Below, piece by piece: positions 20,311 to 29,397 of a DNA stretch of 64,000 bases; positions within the stretch are counted from its first letter, which is position 1; each line of letters opens with the position of its first letter. Source of the DNA: CAJQHK01 sp038142525 (GTDB lineage Bacteria > Pseudomonadota > Alphaproteobacteria > Rickettsiales > UBA1997). Made by a program: the position numbers and the translations under genes. Location of the stretch: contig JAYQKE010000015.1 in NCBI GenBank assembly GCA_038142525.1, positions 62,001 through 126,000 on the forward strand, given 5' to 3'. The notes beneath the pieces were generated by a model. That model saw only the letters and a program-made list of their open reading frames with translations. It did no database searches and was not told the DNA's origin.

Positions 20311-21662
20311 GGAACCTCTGATTTTCCTATTTAATTTTGTCTATTTTTTCATTTTTCAGAAAAAATTTTTATAATTTGGATAAAGATTGCTAATTTTGTT
20401 AAAAATTAACAATCTTTATCCAAATTTAGGCATTATTTGTGGTAATTTCTCTAGTTTCTTGTCTAATTTTACCATTTTTGGCTAAATTAGACACATTTAT
20501 CCCTTGTTACGCTGTATTTGGTAGTATTTTTCTAACCATATAGAGATTAGCAAGGGATGATAGCATTTGTAATTGATTAGTATTCTTTTGTAAACCATTA
20601 TATCTAACCTTTCTATAGCCCCAAAGATGCTTTATAATTTGAAATGGATGTTCAACTTTAGCTCGAACTGATGAAAATTGTTTATTCCTCTTTTTTTGCT
20701 TATTTGAAAGTTTTTTGTTAGATTTAGCTCTATTGGTTATACCATAAAATATATTGTGATTCCTACAAAATCTTTTTATTGCCTTATCATCATAGGCCTT
20801 GTCACCAAATAAAGAAGTTTCATCACCATGTAATAACTCCTCTGTTTTAGTAGAATCATGATCTTTAGCTGTCGTCGTGACAATAGAATGAATAATTGGC
20901 TTACCCTTAGTTTGCACACCAATATGAGACTTCATGCCAAAATAATAATTCTTCCCTTTCTTGGTAGAAGACATCTCTTGGTCCCTTTTCCTCTTCTTGT
21001 TTTTTGTACTAGTTGGAGCAGATATTAATGTCGCATCAGTTATCGTACCCTCCTTCAACAAAAGATCATTCTCTTCAAGATATGAATTTACCTCGTTAAA
21101 TATAATCGACGATAAATTATGCTTTTCCAATAAATGACGGAATCTCAATATCACAGTCTCATCCGGAACATTATCAATACCAATATCAATATTTAAGAAT
21201 TTTTGAAAACTTATTCTATCATATATAGCATCCTCCATAGCTGGATCACTAAGACCAAACCACTGCTGTAACAAATGAATCTTAAATATTAATAATAAAT
21301 CTGTCACCTTCCTGCCACCGTAATCACTAGTACCATTAGGATAAAAAGGCTCTATCTTATCAATCAATCTTTGCCATGGAATAATATCCGTCATTTGATT
21401 AAGAAACTTCTCCGCTCTTAATTTTCTACCAGAAATTGCTAATGAAAAAAATGATTGCTGGGTTGCCATAATTATATATTTTATTTGAATTTAATATATC
21501 AATAATAAGCAAAAAAGCTAGATAAATCAAGCTTTTCTGGCTATTTTTATCAAATAAATTCAAACAAAATTTTATAAAATAACTTTGCTAAACTTTGGCA
21601 AAAATAACAAAATTAAACAGTTTCAAATCTATAAATTAGATAATTGGTTTTTCAGAGGTTCC
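20311..21662 (-). mobile_element. complete IS5-family element, type A, copy 2
   Basis: Reverse orientation, bounded by GGAACCTCTGA (20311) and TCAGAGGTTCC (ending 21662), 1352 bp. On its 3' side it adjoins the same type-B sequence, at the same base, as copy 1 does; together they make an inverted duplicate of a composite. Its 5' side abuts the third transposase fragment. Confidence 0.92.
20507..21469 (-). CDS. IS5-family transposase (type A, copy 2)
   Basis: Predicted protein identical to the one at 7670-8632 (320 residues, D145, D223, E273). The frame is intact. Confidence 0.95.
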   Translation of the reverse strand: MATQQSFFSLAISGRKLRAEKFLNQMTDIIPWQRLIDKIEPFYPNGTSDYGGRKVTDLLLIFKIHLLQQWFGLSDPAMEDAIYDRISFQKFLNIDIGIDNVPDETVILRFRHLLEKHNLSSIIFNEVNSYLEENDLLLKEGTITDATLISAPTSTKNKKRKRDQEMSSTKKGKNYYFGMKSHIGVQTKGKPIIHSIVTTTAKDHDSTKTEELLHGDETSLFGDKAYDDKAIKRFCRNHNIFYGITNRAKSNKKLSNKQKKRNKQFSSVRAKVEHPFQIIKHLWGYRKVRYNGLQKNTNQLQMLSSLANLYMVRKILPNTA

Positions 21663-22110
21663 TTTGTAATAATATCTTCAAAGAAGCAGGAAACAGAAAA
21701 TATCCTAAATTTATACTACACCAGACAAAAGGTTGAGAGAATGTTCGCTTTCTCGAAGTCAGATCTAAACCTGCTACCACTAAGAGTGCATAGCGAGGAA
21801 ACTCTCAGAGGACATTTATTTTTACTATTTTTATTATCTTACTTTTTTATGAAAATTCATCAGAAATTAAACAAAGAATTTACTGTGGATCAAGCATTTA
21901 TTATACTTTCGGCACAAAAGGCAAAAATATATGAAAAGCAGATATTTGTACAAGAGGCTACAAAAAAGCAAAAACAAATTTTTGAGCTTTTTGGTTATGA
22001 TATTCCTGAGGAGATGGCTCGTGGGTAAAGATATGGGAATTTAAGTTTATGCTAAAAAGGGTTAAAAAGATCAATTTTGCTAAATACATATTTTAGTTTT
22101 TCAGAGGCTC
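21663..22110 (+). pseudogene. fragment of the third transposase (IS1634/IS4-like), second copy
   Basis: Same C-terminal region as at 10585-11097 but starting further in (VIISSKKQETENIL) and without the nonsense codon, ending at IPEEMARG (stop at 22026-22028). The probable element end TTTTTCAGAGGCTCC lies at 22097-22111, right at the ybeY stop codon. That end resembles the type-A repeat TCAGAGGTTCC. The N-terminal half is lost. Confidence 0.75.
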
Positions 22111-22640
22111 CTATAACGAGACAGTCTCATAAGGATCGCTGACCTCAAAATCTCTTAGAATTCTAATTTCTAATTCATCCATTTTCTTCCTATCATTATC
22201 TGCGATGTGATCATAGCCAATTAAATGTAGTAATCCATGTAATAATAGATGTTTTAAATGATGATTTAGGGATTTATTTTGTTCTTTGGCTTCATTTTTT
22301 AAATATTCTAAAGATAAAATCAAATCACCTAGAATAAGATTATTATTAAATAAAAATTCTGTAATATTTTGATCTTTTTGTAAATTTAAATCATTTAGGG
22401 GAAAGGCTAAAATGTTAGTTGCTTTATCTTTTTTTGATAATTTTTATTTAATTCTCTAATTTTAGAATTATTAGTTAATAAAATTGATATTTCTATATTG
22501 ATATTTTGTTCTTGAAGTTGTTGTAATTTAGTTTTTTTAGAAATTTCTATCAGAAAATCACTTAGATTTTTGGCAATATTTTGATCATATTCCAACCAAT
22601 TATTATCTTCTATATTAAATTCTATATTGATATTACTCAT
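22111..22640 (-). pseudogene. ybeY: endoribonuclease YbeY, frameshifted
   Basis: Zinc RNase for 16S rRNA 3' processing and ribosome quality control. The signature HHLKHLLLHGLLHLIGYDH holds the metal-binding HGxxHxxGYDH core, and SLEYLKNEAKEQN precedes it. The first frame (22640-22407) ends in KKIKQLTF because a run of seven A near 22433 should be eight; with eight it reads QKKDKATNILAFPLND and continues to the stop at 22111. The stop is at the junction with an IS end, but the length (~176 residues) is complete. Its start overlaps the xerD stop by 8 bp. Confidence 0.9.
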
Positions 22641-23604
22641 TATTTAATGGATGTTTTTTAATTAATTTTTGTAATTTTGACTCAATAATATGGGTATAAA
22701 TTTGAGTTGTTGATATATCACTATGTCCTAATAATTCCTGTAAAATTACTAAATCAACACCATTATTTAATAAATGAGTGGCAAAAGAATGGCGAATAAT
22801 ATGTGGCGAAACTCGATCTGGATCAATATTGGTTTTTTGGGCCAATTCTTTAAGCATTTGATGAAATCTTTGCCTAGTAATATGGCTATCCAGAGCTAAT
22901 GTATCTCTCATAATAATTTTTTCCTTTTTACTGGCACGAATAATTCCAGGAAAGAGATATTTTGAATGTGAACTACCCATTTTATCTCTTAAGTTCAAAT
23001 ATTTTGCTAAAATTTCCAGAGATTTACTACTCAGAGGTACAATTCTTTCCTTGTTACCTTTGCCTTTAATGATTAAATGATTTTTAAGAGTAATTTTATT
23101 ATTTTGATTGATTTTGCCAATAACATTAATTGGTAGTGAAACTAACTCGGAAACCCGAAGGCCAGCAGCATAAAGAATTTCTAACATGCAGGCAATCCTG
23201 ATGCCAAATTCAGAATTATCATTATGAGCAAAATTTAATAAGGTAAGAATTTCTTTTTCGGAAAGAAATTTTGGTATTTTTTGATTTTTTTTGGGAATTA
23301 TCAGATTTTTTGCTGGGTTTTGCTGAATAATTTTTTCAATTTCCAGAAATTTAAAAAAATTTCTAAATGTAGCTATTTTACGGCAAATTGTACTGGTACT
23401 GATATTATTTTTATCTAAAAATGCTAAAAAATCGATAAGATTTTGTTCCTCAATTTGCTCAAAATTTATTTTTTTTTCTGAGAGAAATTTTTGCAATTGT
23501 CGCAAATCACTTTGATAAGAAATAATAGTATTTTTAGAAAAGCCATTTTCACTTTCTAACAGTAAAAGGAAATTATTTAATATTTCCTGATCACAATTTT
23601 TCAT
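22633..23604 (-). CDS. xerD: tyrosine site-specific recombinase XerD
   Basis: Resolves chromosome dimers at dif. It has an N-terminal SAM-like core-binding domain (residues ~8-90) and a catalytic domain with R in AAGLRVSELV, K in IKGKGNKERIVPL, HxxR in HIIRHSFATH, H in LGHSDISTTQ and the nucleophile Y in TQIYTHI. The ending near KKHPL favours XerD over XerC. Intact at 323 residues. Upstream it overlaps a small membrane ORF by 14 bp. Confidence 0.93.
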   Translation of the reverse strand: MKNCDQEILNNFLLLLESENGFSKNTIISYQSDLRQLQKFLSEKKINFEQIEEQNLIDFLAFLDKNNISTSTICRKIATFRNFFKFLEIEKIIQQNPAKNLIIPKKNQKIPKFLSEKEILTLLNFAHNDNSEFGIRIACMLEILYAAGLRVSELVSLPINVIGKINQNNKITLKNHLIIKGKGNKERIVPLSSKSLEILAKYLNLRDKMGSSHSKYLFPGIIRASKKEKIIMRDTLALDSHITRQRFHQMLKELAQKTNIDPDRVSPHIIRHSFATHLLNNGVDLVILQELLGHSDISTTQIYTHIIESKLQKLIKKHPLNNE

Positions 23605-23758
23605 CTGAGGTACAGATATTAATTTTATCTGGTAATGCTATTTTAATTACAACCTCCTCCTGTGCTATGGTAATATTTTGGCTAGTTAGAAAAAGTAAGG
23701 ATATTCCTAAAATAAAAATTAAGATAAAATATATGGTTAAATTTCTAGCTATTCCCAT
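23591..23758 (-). CDS. small secreted or membrane protein between purL and xerD
   Basis: A 55-codon frame starting at an ATG inside the last codons of purL (CCATGG) and overlapping the xerD start. It reads MGIARNLTIYFILIF..., has one strong hydrophobic stretch (YFILIFILGISLLFL, residues ~10-24) and a polar tail with AQEEVVIKIALPDKI and one Cys. The chain-overlap gene order and the clean signal-anchor pattern support expression. I do not recognise the family. Confidence 0.5.
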   Translation of the reverse strand: MGIARNLTIYFILIFILGISLLFLTSQNITIAQEEVVIKIALPDKINICTSDEKL

Positions 23759-24891
23759 GGCCTATCATATTCTGGAGAATTTTCTGATAATGGAATTGAT
23801 TCAATATCAGCATAAATTTTATCATTCATTTTAATGACTACTCTACCGCTATCAGTTACTTTGCCAATTACGGCAAAATCTAACTCCCATTTGTCAAATA
23901 TTTTTTTTGCTTCTTTCTCCTTTTCTGGCTTAATAACCATCAGCATTCTTTCCTGACTTTCTGAAAGCATAATTTCATAAGGAGTCATGTTTTTTTCTCT
24001 TTGCGGGACCTTTTCAAGATTTAACTCAATTCCTGTGCCACCCTTGCCAGACATTTCAAAGGAAGATGAAGTCAATCCAGCAGCTCCCATATCTTGAATA
24101 GAAAGAATAATATCTTTTTGCATTAATTCTAGACAGCTTTCAAGTAAAAGTTTTTCTGTAAAAGGGTCGCCAACTTGAACTGTTGGTCTTTTATCTTCGT
24201 CGCCTTCTTTAAATTCATCAGAGGCCATAACTGCACCATTAATACCATCACGACCAGTTTTGGAGCCAATATAAACTACTGAAGCACCGATATTACTTGC
24301 TGCGCTATAGAAAATTTTAGCCTGCTTGGCAATACCAACTGACATAGCATTAACTAAAATATTGCCATTATAGCTTTTATCAAAAGTAACTTCGCCACCA
24401 ACAGTTGGTACGCCAATAGAATTGCCATAATGGCTAATTCCAGCAACAACGCCATTGACTAATTCTTTGGTTTTTGGATGATTAATATCGCCAAATCTTA
24501 AAGAATTAATATTGGCAATTGGACGAGCGCCCATAGTAAAAACATCACGCAAAATTCCTCCAACTCCAGTTGCAAGACCTTGAAATGGTTCAATAAAAGA
24601 TGGGTGATTATGAGATTCCATTTTAAAAATTACTGCATCACCATCACCAATATCAATTACACCAGCATTTTCACCAGGACCGCAGATTACCCAATCTTCT
24701 TTGCTATGCATGGTTTTAAGCCATTTTTTGGTAGATTTGTAAGAGCAATGTTCACTCCACATAGCAGAAAAAATTCCAAGCTCAGTAAAGCTTGGCGCAC
24801 GACCCTGAATTTCAAGAATTTTTTGATATTCTTCCTTAGTTAGATTGTGATTTTCTATTAATTCTTCAGTAATTTCTGGTTCTTTTGGCAT
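23749..24891 (-). pseudogene. purL: FGAM synthetase II, N-terminal half only
   Basis: PurL makes FGAM in purine synthesis and is normally ~730 residues with two tandem PurM-like halves. Here 380 residues are present: EHCSYKSTKKWL, the ATP/Mg part FKMESHNHPSFIEP, GVGGILRDVFTMGARP, the GxxTxRDGI-like GSKTGRDGING and IQDMGAAGLT, ending at SPEYDRPWE then TAG. That is the domain boundary of the first half. No second half follows in any frame before xerD. Either the gene is truncated or the other half is encoded elsewhere. The start and all first-half motifs are intact. Confidence 0.88.
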
Positions 24892-24970
24892 CTAGTTTTG
24901 AATAATTTGAATTATTGATTAAAATGGTAAATTAAAAAAATAAATAATCTAGATTTTATGCTCTAATAAA

Positions 24971-24988
24971 TTAATTTAGTTGACTATA
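24971..24988 (+). repeat. dispersed 3'-end motif, copy at dgt end
   Basis: TTAATTTAGTTGACTATA touches the dgt stop codon on its 3' side, in the 97-bp gap to purL. Same motif as at 4804-4822. Confidence 0.4.
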
Positions 24989-26152
24989 TTAAAACTGATA
25001 TAATTCTTTATATTCCTTGATAGCATAACGGTCAGTCATGCCGGCAATATAATCAGAAATTAAGATTACTAACTCGGTTTTATTTTGTATTTTTTGGGCC
25101 CTATCATAATATTCTTCAGGCAGGGAATCTGGGTTTTTAATATAAAAATCAAATAATTTGCTGATTATATTATTTGATTTTGCTTTTATGCGATTTAATT
25201 TATAATGGAAATAAACATTTTTTCTAAAAAATTCTTTTAAAATTTTAACTGCTTTTGCAATTTCATCTGAAAATTCTACTAGAAAATTATCATGATTTCT
25301 TACATCCTCTTCTGATTTTATATTAAATTTTTCAATATTTTTCAAAGTTTGATTAATAACATCTAAAACCATAATTTTTATCAATTCCCTTTTAGCTTCA
25401 TCAATTAAAACTTCTCTTCTAATATCTGGATATTTTGCTAAAATATTTTTGTAAATTTTGCCAATTAGTGGTAAGTTAAACAAATCCTTAACTTCAAATA
25501 AATTAGCACGAAGAGAATCTTCAATATCATGATTACTATAGGCGATATCATCAGAAATTGCTGAAATTTGTGCTTCAATTGAAGGATTTCTGGTTAAATC
25601 TAGGTCAAATTCTTCATTATAATCTCCAATATATGAATGAACTTTTGACAAATCTCTAATTGGTCCATTATGCTTGACTACGCCCTCCAACATTTCCCAA
25701 GAAAGATTCAGACCTTCAAATTCTAAGAAACGATTTTCAAATTTAGTTATGATTCGAAGTGTGTGAGCATTATGGGAAAAGCCACCAAATTCTTGCATTT
25801 TTTCATTAAGTATTTCTTCCCCTGAATGACCAAAGGGCGTGTGACCTAAATCATGAGCTAGAGATATTATTTCTGCTAAATCCTTATTAACTTGAAGGGC
25901 AGTTGCGATCCATCTGGCAATTTGGGCAACTTCTAATGAGTGAGTTAATCTGGTGCGATAATGATCACCTTCATAATTAATAAAAATCTGCGTTTTATAT
26001 TGCAATCTTCTAAAGGCAGATGAATTGATAATGCGATCACGATCATTGCCAAATGTTGAGCGATATTTTTTACCCACTCTTGATTCCTTATGGTGACGAC
26101 CTTTTGATTTTTGCTCATTAATAGCAAAATTTGCTAATTTGAAATCGATCAT
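24989..26152 (-). CDS. dgt: dGTPase-like HD phosphohydrolase
   Basis: Hydrolyses dNTPs to deoxynucleosides and triphosphate. The HD metal site is complete: RTRLTHSLEVAQIAR (H), SLAHDLGHTPFGH (HD) and a later D in SDDIAYSNHDIED. At 387 residues it is full length for the deoxyguanosinetriphosphate triphosphohydrolase-like group. It overlaps the UDG gene upstream by 4 bp (ATGA), so they form an operon. Confidence 0.93.
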   Translation of the reverse strand: MIDFKLANFAINEQKSKGRHHKESRVGKKYRSTFGNDRDRIINSSAFRRLQYKTQIFINYEGDHYRTRLTHSLEVAQIARWIATALQVNKDLAEIISLAHDLGHTPFGHSGEEILNEKMQEFGGFSHNAHTLRIITKFENRFLEFEGLNLSWEMLEGVVKHNGPIRDLSKVHSYIGDYNEEFDLDLTRNPSIEAQISAISDDIAYSNHDIEDSLRANLFEVKDLFNLPLIGKIYKNILAKYPDIRREVLIDEAKRELIKIMVLDVINQTLKNIEKFNIKSEEDVRNHDNFLVEFSDEIAKAVKILKEFFRKNVYFHYKLNRIKAKSNNIISKLFDFYIKNPDSLPEEYYDRAQKIQNKTELVILISDYIAGMTDRYAIKEYKELYQF

Positions 26153-26976
26153 TTGCTAATAAATTCTTTGATATTAAGTAAATCTTGCCAAGCAAGTTTT
26201 TTCTTCATCGCTTGACGCATAAGATAAGATGGGTGAAACATGGTGATAATTGGAATTTTTTGCTCTAAATAACAATTATCATATTCTAAGAATTTTCCTC
26301 TCATCTGGGTAATTGTTTTAGTAGTTTTAGTCATTTGTGTCATGGCGCTTGCTCCCATCAGAACGATTAATTTTGGTTTAATAAAATAAATATGTTTTTC
26401 AACAAAGGCTCGGCAAATTTCCAACTCATCAGAAGTTGGGCGCCGATTTCCTGGTGGCCTCCAAAATAAAACATTGGTGATATAGAGATTTTCTCTTGTT
26501 ATATTTATGGCCTCAAACATAGAATTTAGCAATTTGCCGCTATCACCACAAAATGGAATTCCTTGTAAATCTTCATGATTTCCTGGTGCCTCACCAATAA
26601 TCATAATATTAGAATCTGGATTGCCATCAGCAAAAACAGTATTGGTGGCCATTTTTTTAAGAGAACAGCCATTAAAATTTAAAACCGCCTCTCTTAATTC
26701 TTCCAAATTTTTTGTTTCATCAGCTAATTTTCGGGATTCTGATATGATGTCACTAATCGGTGTTAGGGCGTTATTTGCCATTTTTTTATTTTTATTTGCT
26801 AATTTATTAATTGCGTCAAATGAAGTTAGGCTTTTATATTCTAGATTAGTAGGTTTTTTTATATTTTCTTCTATATTTTTTTTCTCTTCTTCTTTTATAT
26901 TAAAGCGATTGATCGGTTTGTCTGATATGATTTCATCAACACCAAAATCTTGATATAATTTTATAATATTATCCAT
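26149..26976 (-). CDS. family-4 uracil-DNA glycosylase
   Basis: Removes uracil from DNA in base-excision repair. Motif 1 is IIGEAPGNHED (near residue 128) and motif 2 is MFHPSYLMR near the C-terminus; TNVLFWRPPGNRRPT lies between. A ~95-residue charged N-terminal extension precedes the catalytic core. A cysteine at 104 (NGCSLKK) sits where the first iron-sulfur ligands are expected, but the usual CxxC pair is reduced to one cysteine, a form common in alphaproteobacterial members. Intact frame; 4-bp overlap with dgt. Confidence 0.9.
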   Translation of the reverse strand: MDNIIKLYQDFGVDEIISDKPINRFNIKEEEKKNIEENIKKPTNLEYKSLTSFDAINKLANKNKKMANNALTPISDIISESRKLADETKNLEELREAVLNFNGCSLKKMATNTVFADGNPDSNIMIIGEAPGNHEDLQGIPFCGDSGKLLNSMFEAINITRENLYITNVLFWRPPGNRRPTSDELEICRAFVEKHIYFIKPKLIVLMGASAMTQMTKTTKTITQMRGKFLEYDNCYLEQKIPIITMFHPSYLMRQAMKKKLAWQDLLNIKEFISK

Positions 26977-27071
26977 TGCGAATTAAATTTAATTATACAA
27001 TAATATCCCACACATGTTTAAAATTATCAACAATCTATTTGTTTTTGTTCGGAAGAAATTTTAGTAATATC

Positions 27072-28248
27072 CATGGTGAAAATATTTTTTTTAGTAACTT
27101 TGTTTTTGAGATGTCCAGTTATTTTGTATAAAAAATTATATAACTTCCTATTTTCTCCCAAAAAACTTGTTCTTATTTCAAATAATTCTATCAAGAATTA
27201 TCATATTGGTTCACATCTGCAGGTTCTTCGCTTTTTTAGTTCTATATTTTAATCCTATTTTTATTTACAAAATCTTGGCATCATAGTAATGTTGTGGCTA
27301 TGAAGAATGGCAAGATATCCAATCTAACAAAGATTAATAGTGATTTTGAGTCACAGATCGATTCTCTGAATTCATATCTGGTTAAGGTTGATGGTTATTT
27401 TAATTTGGTATCTGAATATGATCATATAAAAGACAAGGATTCTGTTCCTAAAATTTAGCGACTTAACTATTGATAGATTTAAGGATGTTTTTGACTATAT
27501 TAATTTAGATGATAATGGTCGTCAGATTGTTGATAAGTTTGTTAAAGCAAAAATTTTACAGGATAATGTTTCAAGATCAATTCAATCTAGAATTAGTGGC
27601 TTAGAAAAAACCTTGTTATTGACCGGAATTGATTTTCCTGATGGTCATATAGAAAAAGATGAAAATAATGTTGATAATAGCGATGTTGTTTTACTTAATG
27701 CTGGTGATAATGTTTTTGCAGGTCCAGGTGGACCTGTTGAGGATGATAATTTTAAGCTTTCCAATAATGGGAATATTGGTTCTATAAAAATTGATAATAG
27801 GGTAAAATATTTAAATAATTTGGAAACTATATTAAATTATCTTCCAATATCCAAACCTATGAAAAATTATTATATATCAAGTAATTTTGGTAATAGAATT
27901 GATCCAATAACTCAGAATAGGACCATGCATAGCGGTACAGATTTTGTCGGATCATCTTTAAATGAAGATATATTATCTCCTTCTCCTGGTAAGGTAGTTT
28001 TTGCTGGAAAATTTTATGATTATGGTAATATGGTGGTTATTGATCACGGTTTTGATATTAAGACTAGATATGCTCATTTAAGTAAAATTAAGGTAAAAAA
28101 AGGTGATTTTGTTGAAAAGAATGAAGTAATTGGTCTTCAGGGTAATACAGGCAGAAGTACGGGTGCTCATTTACATTATGAGATTCGTTACAAGAATAGG
28201 CCCATTGATCCTAAGAAATTTCTAAAAGTTGGCCAAGAAGTATTCTAG
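27072..28248 (+). pseudogene. M23 peptidoglycan endopeptidase with N-terminal anchor, two frameshifts
   Basis: LytM/M23 zinc endopeptidase. The C-terminal catalytic domain shows RTMHSGTDFVG (H and D ligands) and GAHLHYEIRY (HxH). Upstream, two frame changes (about 27250 and 27465) separate an N-terminal part starting at the ATG 27072, a membrane segment (SSILILFLFTKSW), a coiled region (KISNLTKINSDFESQIDSL) and the catalytic part read from before 27613. Repaired it is ~390 residues with topology cytosol-helix-periplasm. It lies 90 bp before bactofilin, a pairing known in other bacteria for control of cell shape. Confidence 0.82.
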
Positions 28249-28338
28249 TGCAAACATACTATCTTTAAAAGTTACTTATAAAGTTAGGAAATGCTATTAA
28301 CTATTTATCTTTATACTAGTTTTTTTGTTTAATAAATA

Positions 28339-28740
28339 ATGTCGATTATGAAAAATGTTCGTGATAAAATAAATAATATGATTGAAAAGACCGAACTTAT
28401 TAAGTCTTCCATGCCATCTATCATTGCCTCCGATATGTATATTGAGGGGACAATAAAAAGCTCTGGCTCTATTGAGGTTGAGGGTAAGGTTAATGGATCT
28501 ATAATTGCTAATTCAGTTATTATAAGAGAAAAGGGTGTATGTGAAGGAAATATATCTTCTGATATAATTGATGTTCAGGGAAAGTTTTCTGGTGATTTAG
28601 ATGTTGGTAATATTAAGGTTTCTAAAAAAGCCATCGTAACTGGTAAATTTATTTATAACTCTTTGGTCGTAGAGGATGGTTCTTCCATTGAAGGTGAGTT
28701 TAAAAGAAAAGGAATTAAAGAAAAAAAAGCAAATGAATAA
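28339..28740 (+). CDS. bactofilin
   Basis: Polymerising cytoskeletal beta-helix protein (DUF583). The repetitive core SDMYIEGTIKSSGSIEVEG...GSIIANSVIIREKG...GEFKRKG spans residues ~30-125, with short, partly charged ends; 133 residues is normal. It directly follows an M23 peptidase and overlaps the next gene by 8 bp, consistent with a bactofilin-murein hydrolase module. Intact. Confidence 0.93.
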   Translation: MSIMKNVRDKINNMIEKTELIKSSMPSIIASDMYIEGTIKSSGSIEVEGKVNGSIIANSVIIREKGVCEGNISSDIIDVQGKFSGDLDVGNIKVSKKAIVTGKFIYNSLVVEDGSSIEGEFKRKGIKEKKANE

Positions 28741-28894
28741 AACTTCCTATTTAACAATGATGCTGATAATGATGTCTGTTTCTTTTTCTGTTGGTGTTGT
28801 TTATAGTGACAAAATCAAGAGTAATATGAGTTGGGTTTTTGATGATAAAGAGAGCAAATATAAGGAGGAATATGTCAATAAAACTAGTTTATAA
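28733..28894 (+). CDS. small single-pass membrane protein after bactofilin
   Basis: A 53-residue protein from the ATG at 28733, overlapping the bactofilin stop (ATGAATAA). Residues ~5-22 (SYLTMMLIMMSVSFSVGVV) form one membrane segment, followed by a charged tail with a likely periplasmic part (DKIKSNMSWVFDDKESKYKEEY). The longer frame beginning at 28676 lies inside bactofilin and is not favoured. Next gene 2 bp away. A third partner of the M23-bactofilin pair is a reasonable inference; the family is unknown to me. Confidence 0.65.
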   Translation: MNKTSYLTMMLIMMSVSFSVGVVYSDKIKSNMSWVFDDKESKYKEEYVNKTSL

Positions 28895-28896
28895 TT

Positions 28897-29385
28897 ATGC
28901 CAAGTTTTGATATCATATCTAAGGTTGATCAACAAGAAATCGACAATGTAGTTAATAGTGTTAATAGAGAACTTAGTAATCGTTATGATTTTAAAGATTC
29001 CAATTTCACTATTGAATTCAACAAAAAAGATGAATTAATTAGGATCAAGGCAGAAGATGAATATAAATTAGAGCAAATTGGATCTTCCCTCAAGATTTAT
29101 GCTACAAAAAGAAATATAGATATTAAATTTTTTACTTTTGATGATATAGAAAAATTAGGAGGCAAGAATATCGGGCAGAATATTAGAATAATTCAAGGTA
29201 TAGATAAAGATAATTCCAAGAAAATAATAAAAATCACTAAAGATTCCAAATTAAAAATTCAAGCTTCAATTCAGGGTGATGAAATAAGAGTTACAGGGAA
29301 GAAAATAGATGATTTACAAGATATGATGTCAAAAATCAAATCTTCTGATTTACCAATATCATTGCAATTTATTAACTTTAGATAA
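28897..29385 (+). CDS. yajQ: YajQ-family nucleotide-binding protein
   Basis: Two-domain DUF520 protein that in some bacteria binds cyclic-di-GMP or RNA. Typical start MPSFDIISKVDQQEIDNVVN, shown here by PSFDIISKVD, then RYDFKDSN and the ending DLPISLQFINFR. 162 residues, intact. The start is 2 bp after the small membrane ORF. Confidence 0.95.
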   Translation: MPSFDIISKVDQQEIDNVVNSVNRELSNRYDFKDSNFTIEFNKKDELIRIKAEDEYKLEQIGSSLKIYATKRNIDIKFFTFDDIEKLGGKNIGQNIRIIQGIDKDNSKKIIKITKDSKLKIQASIQGDEIRVTGKKIDDLQDMMSKIKSSDLPISLQFINFR

Positions 29386-29397
29386 ATTTAAGTTTTT

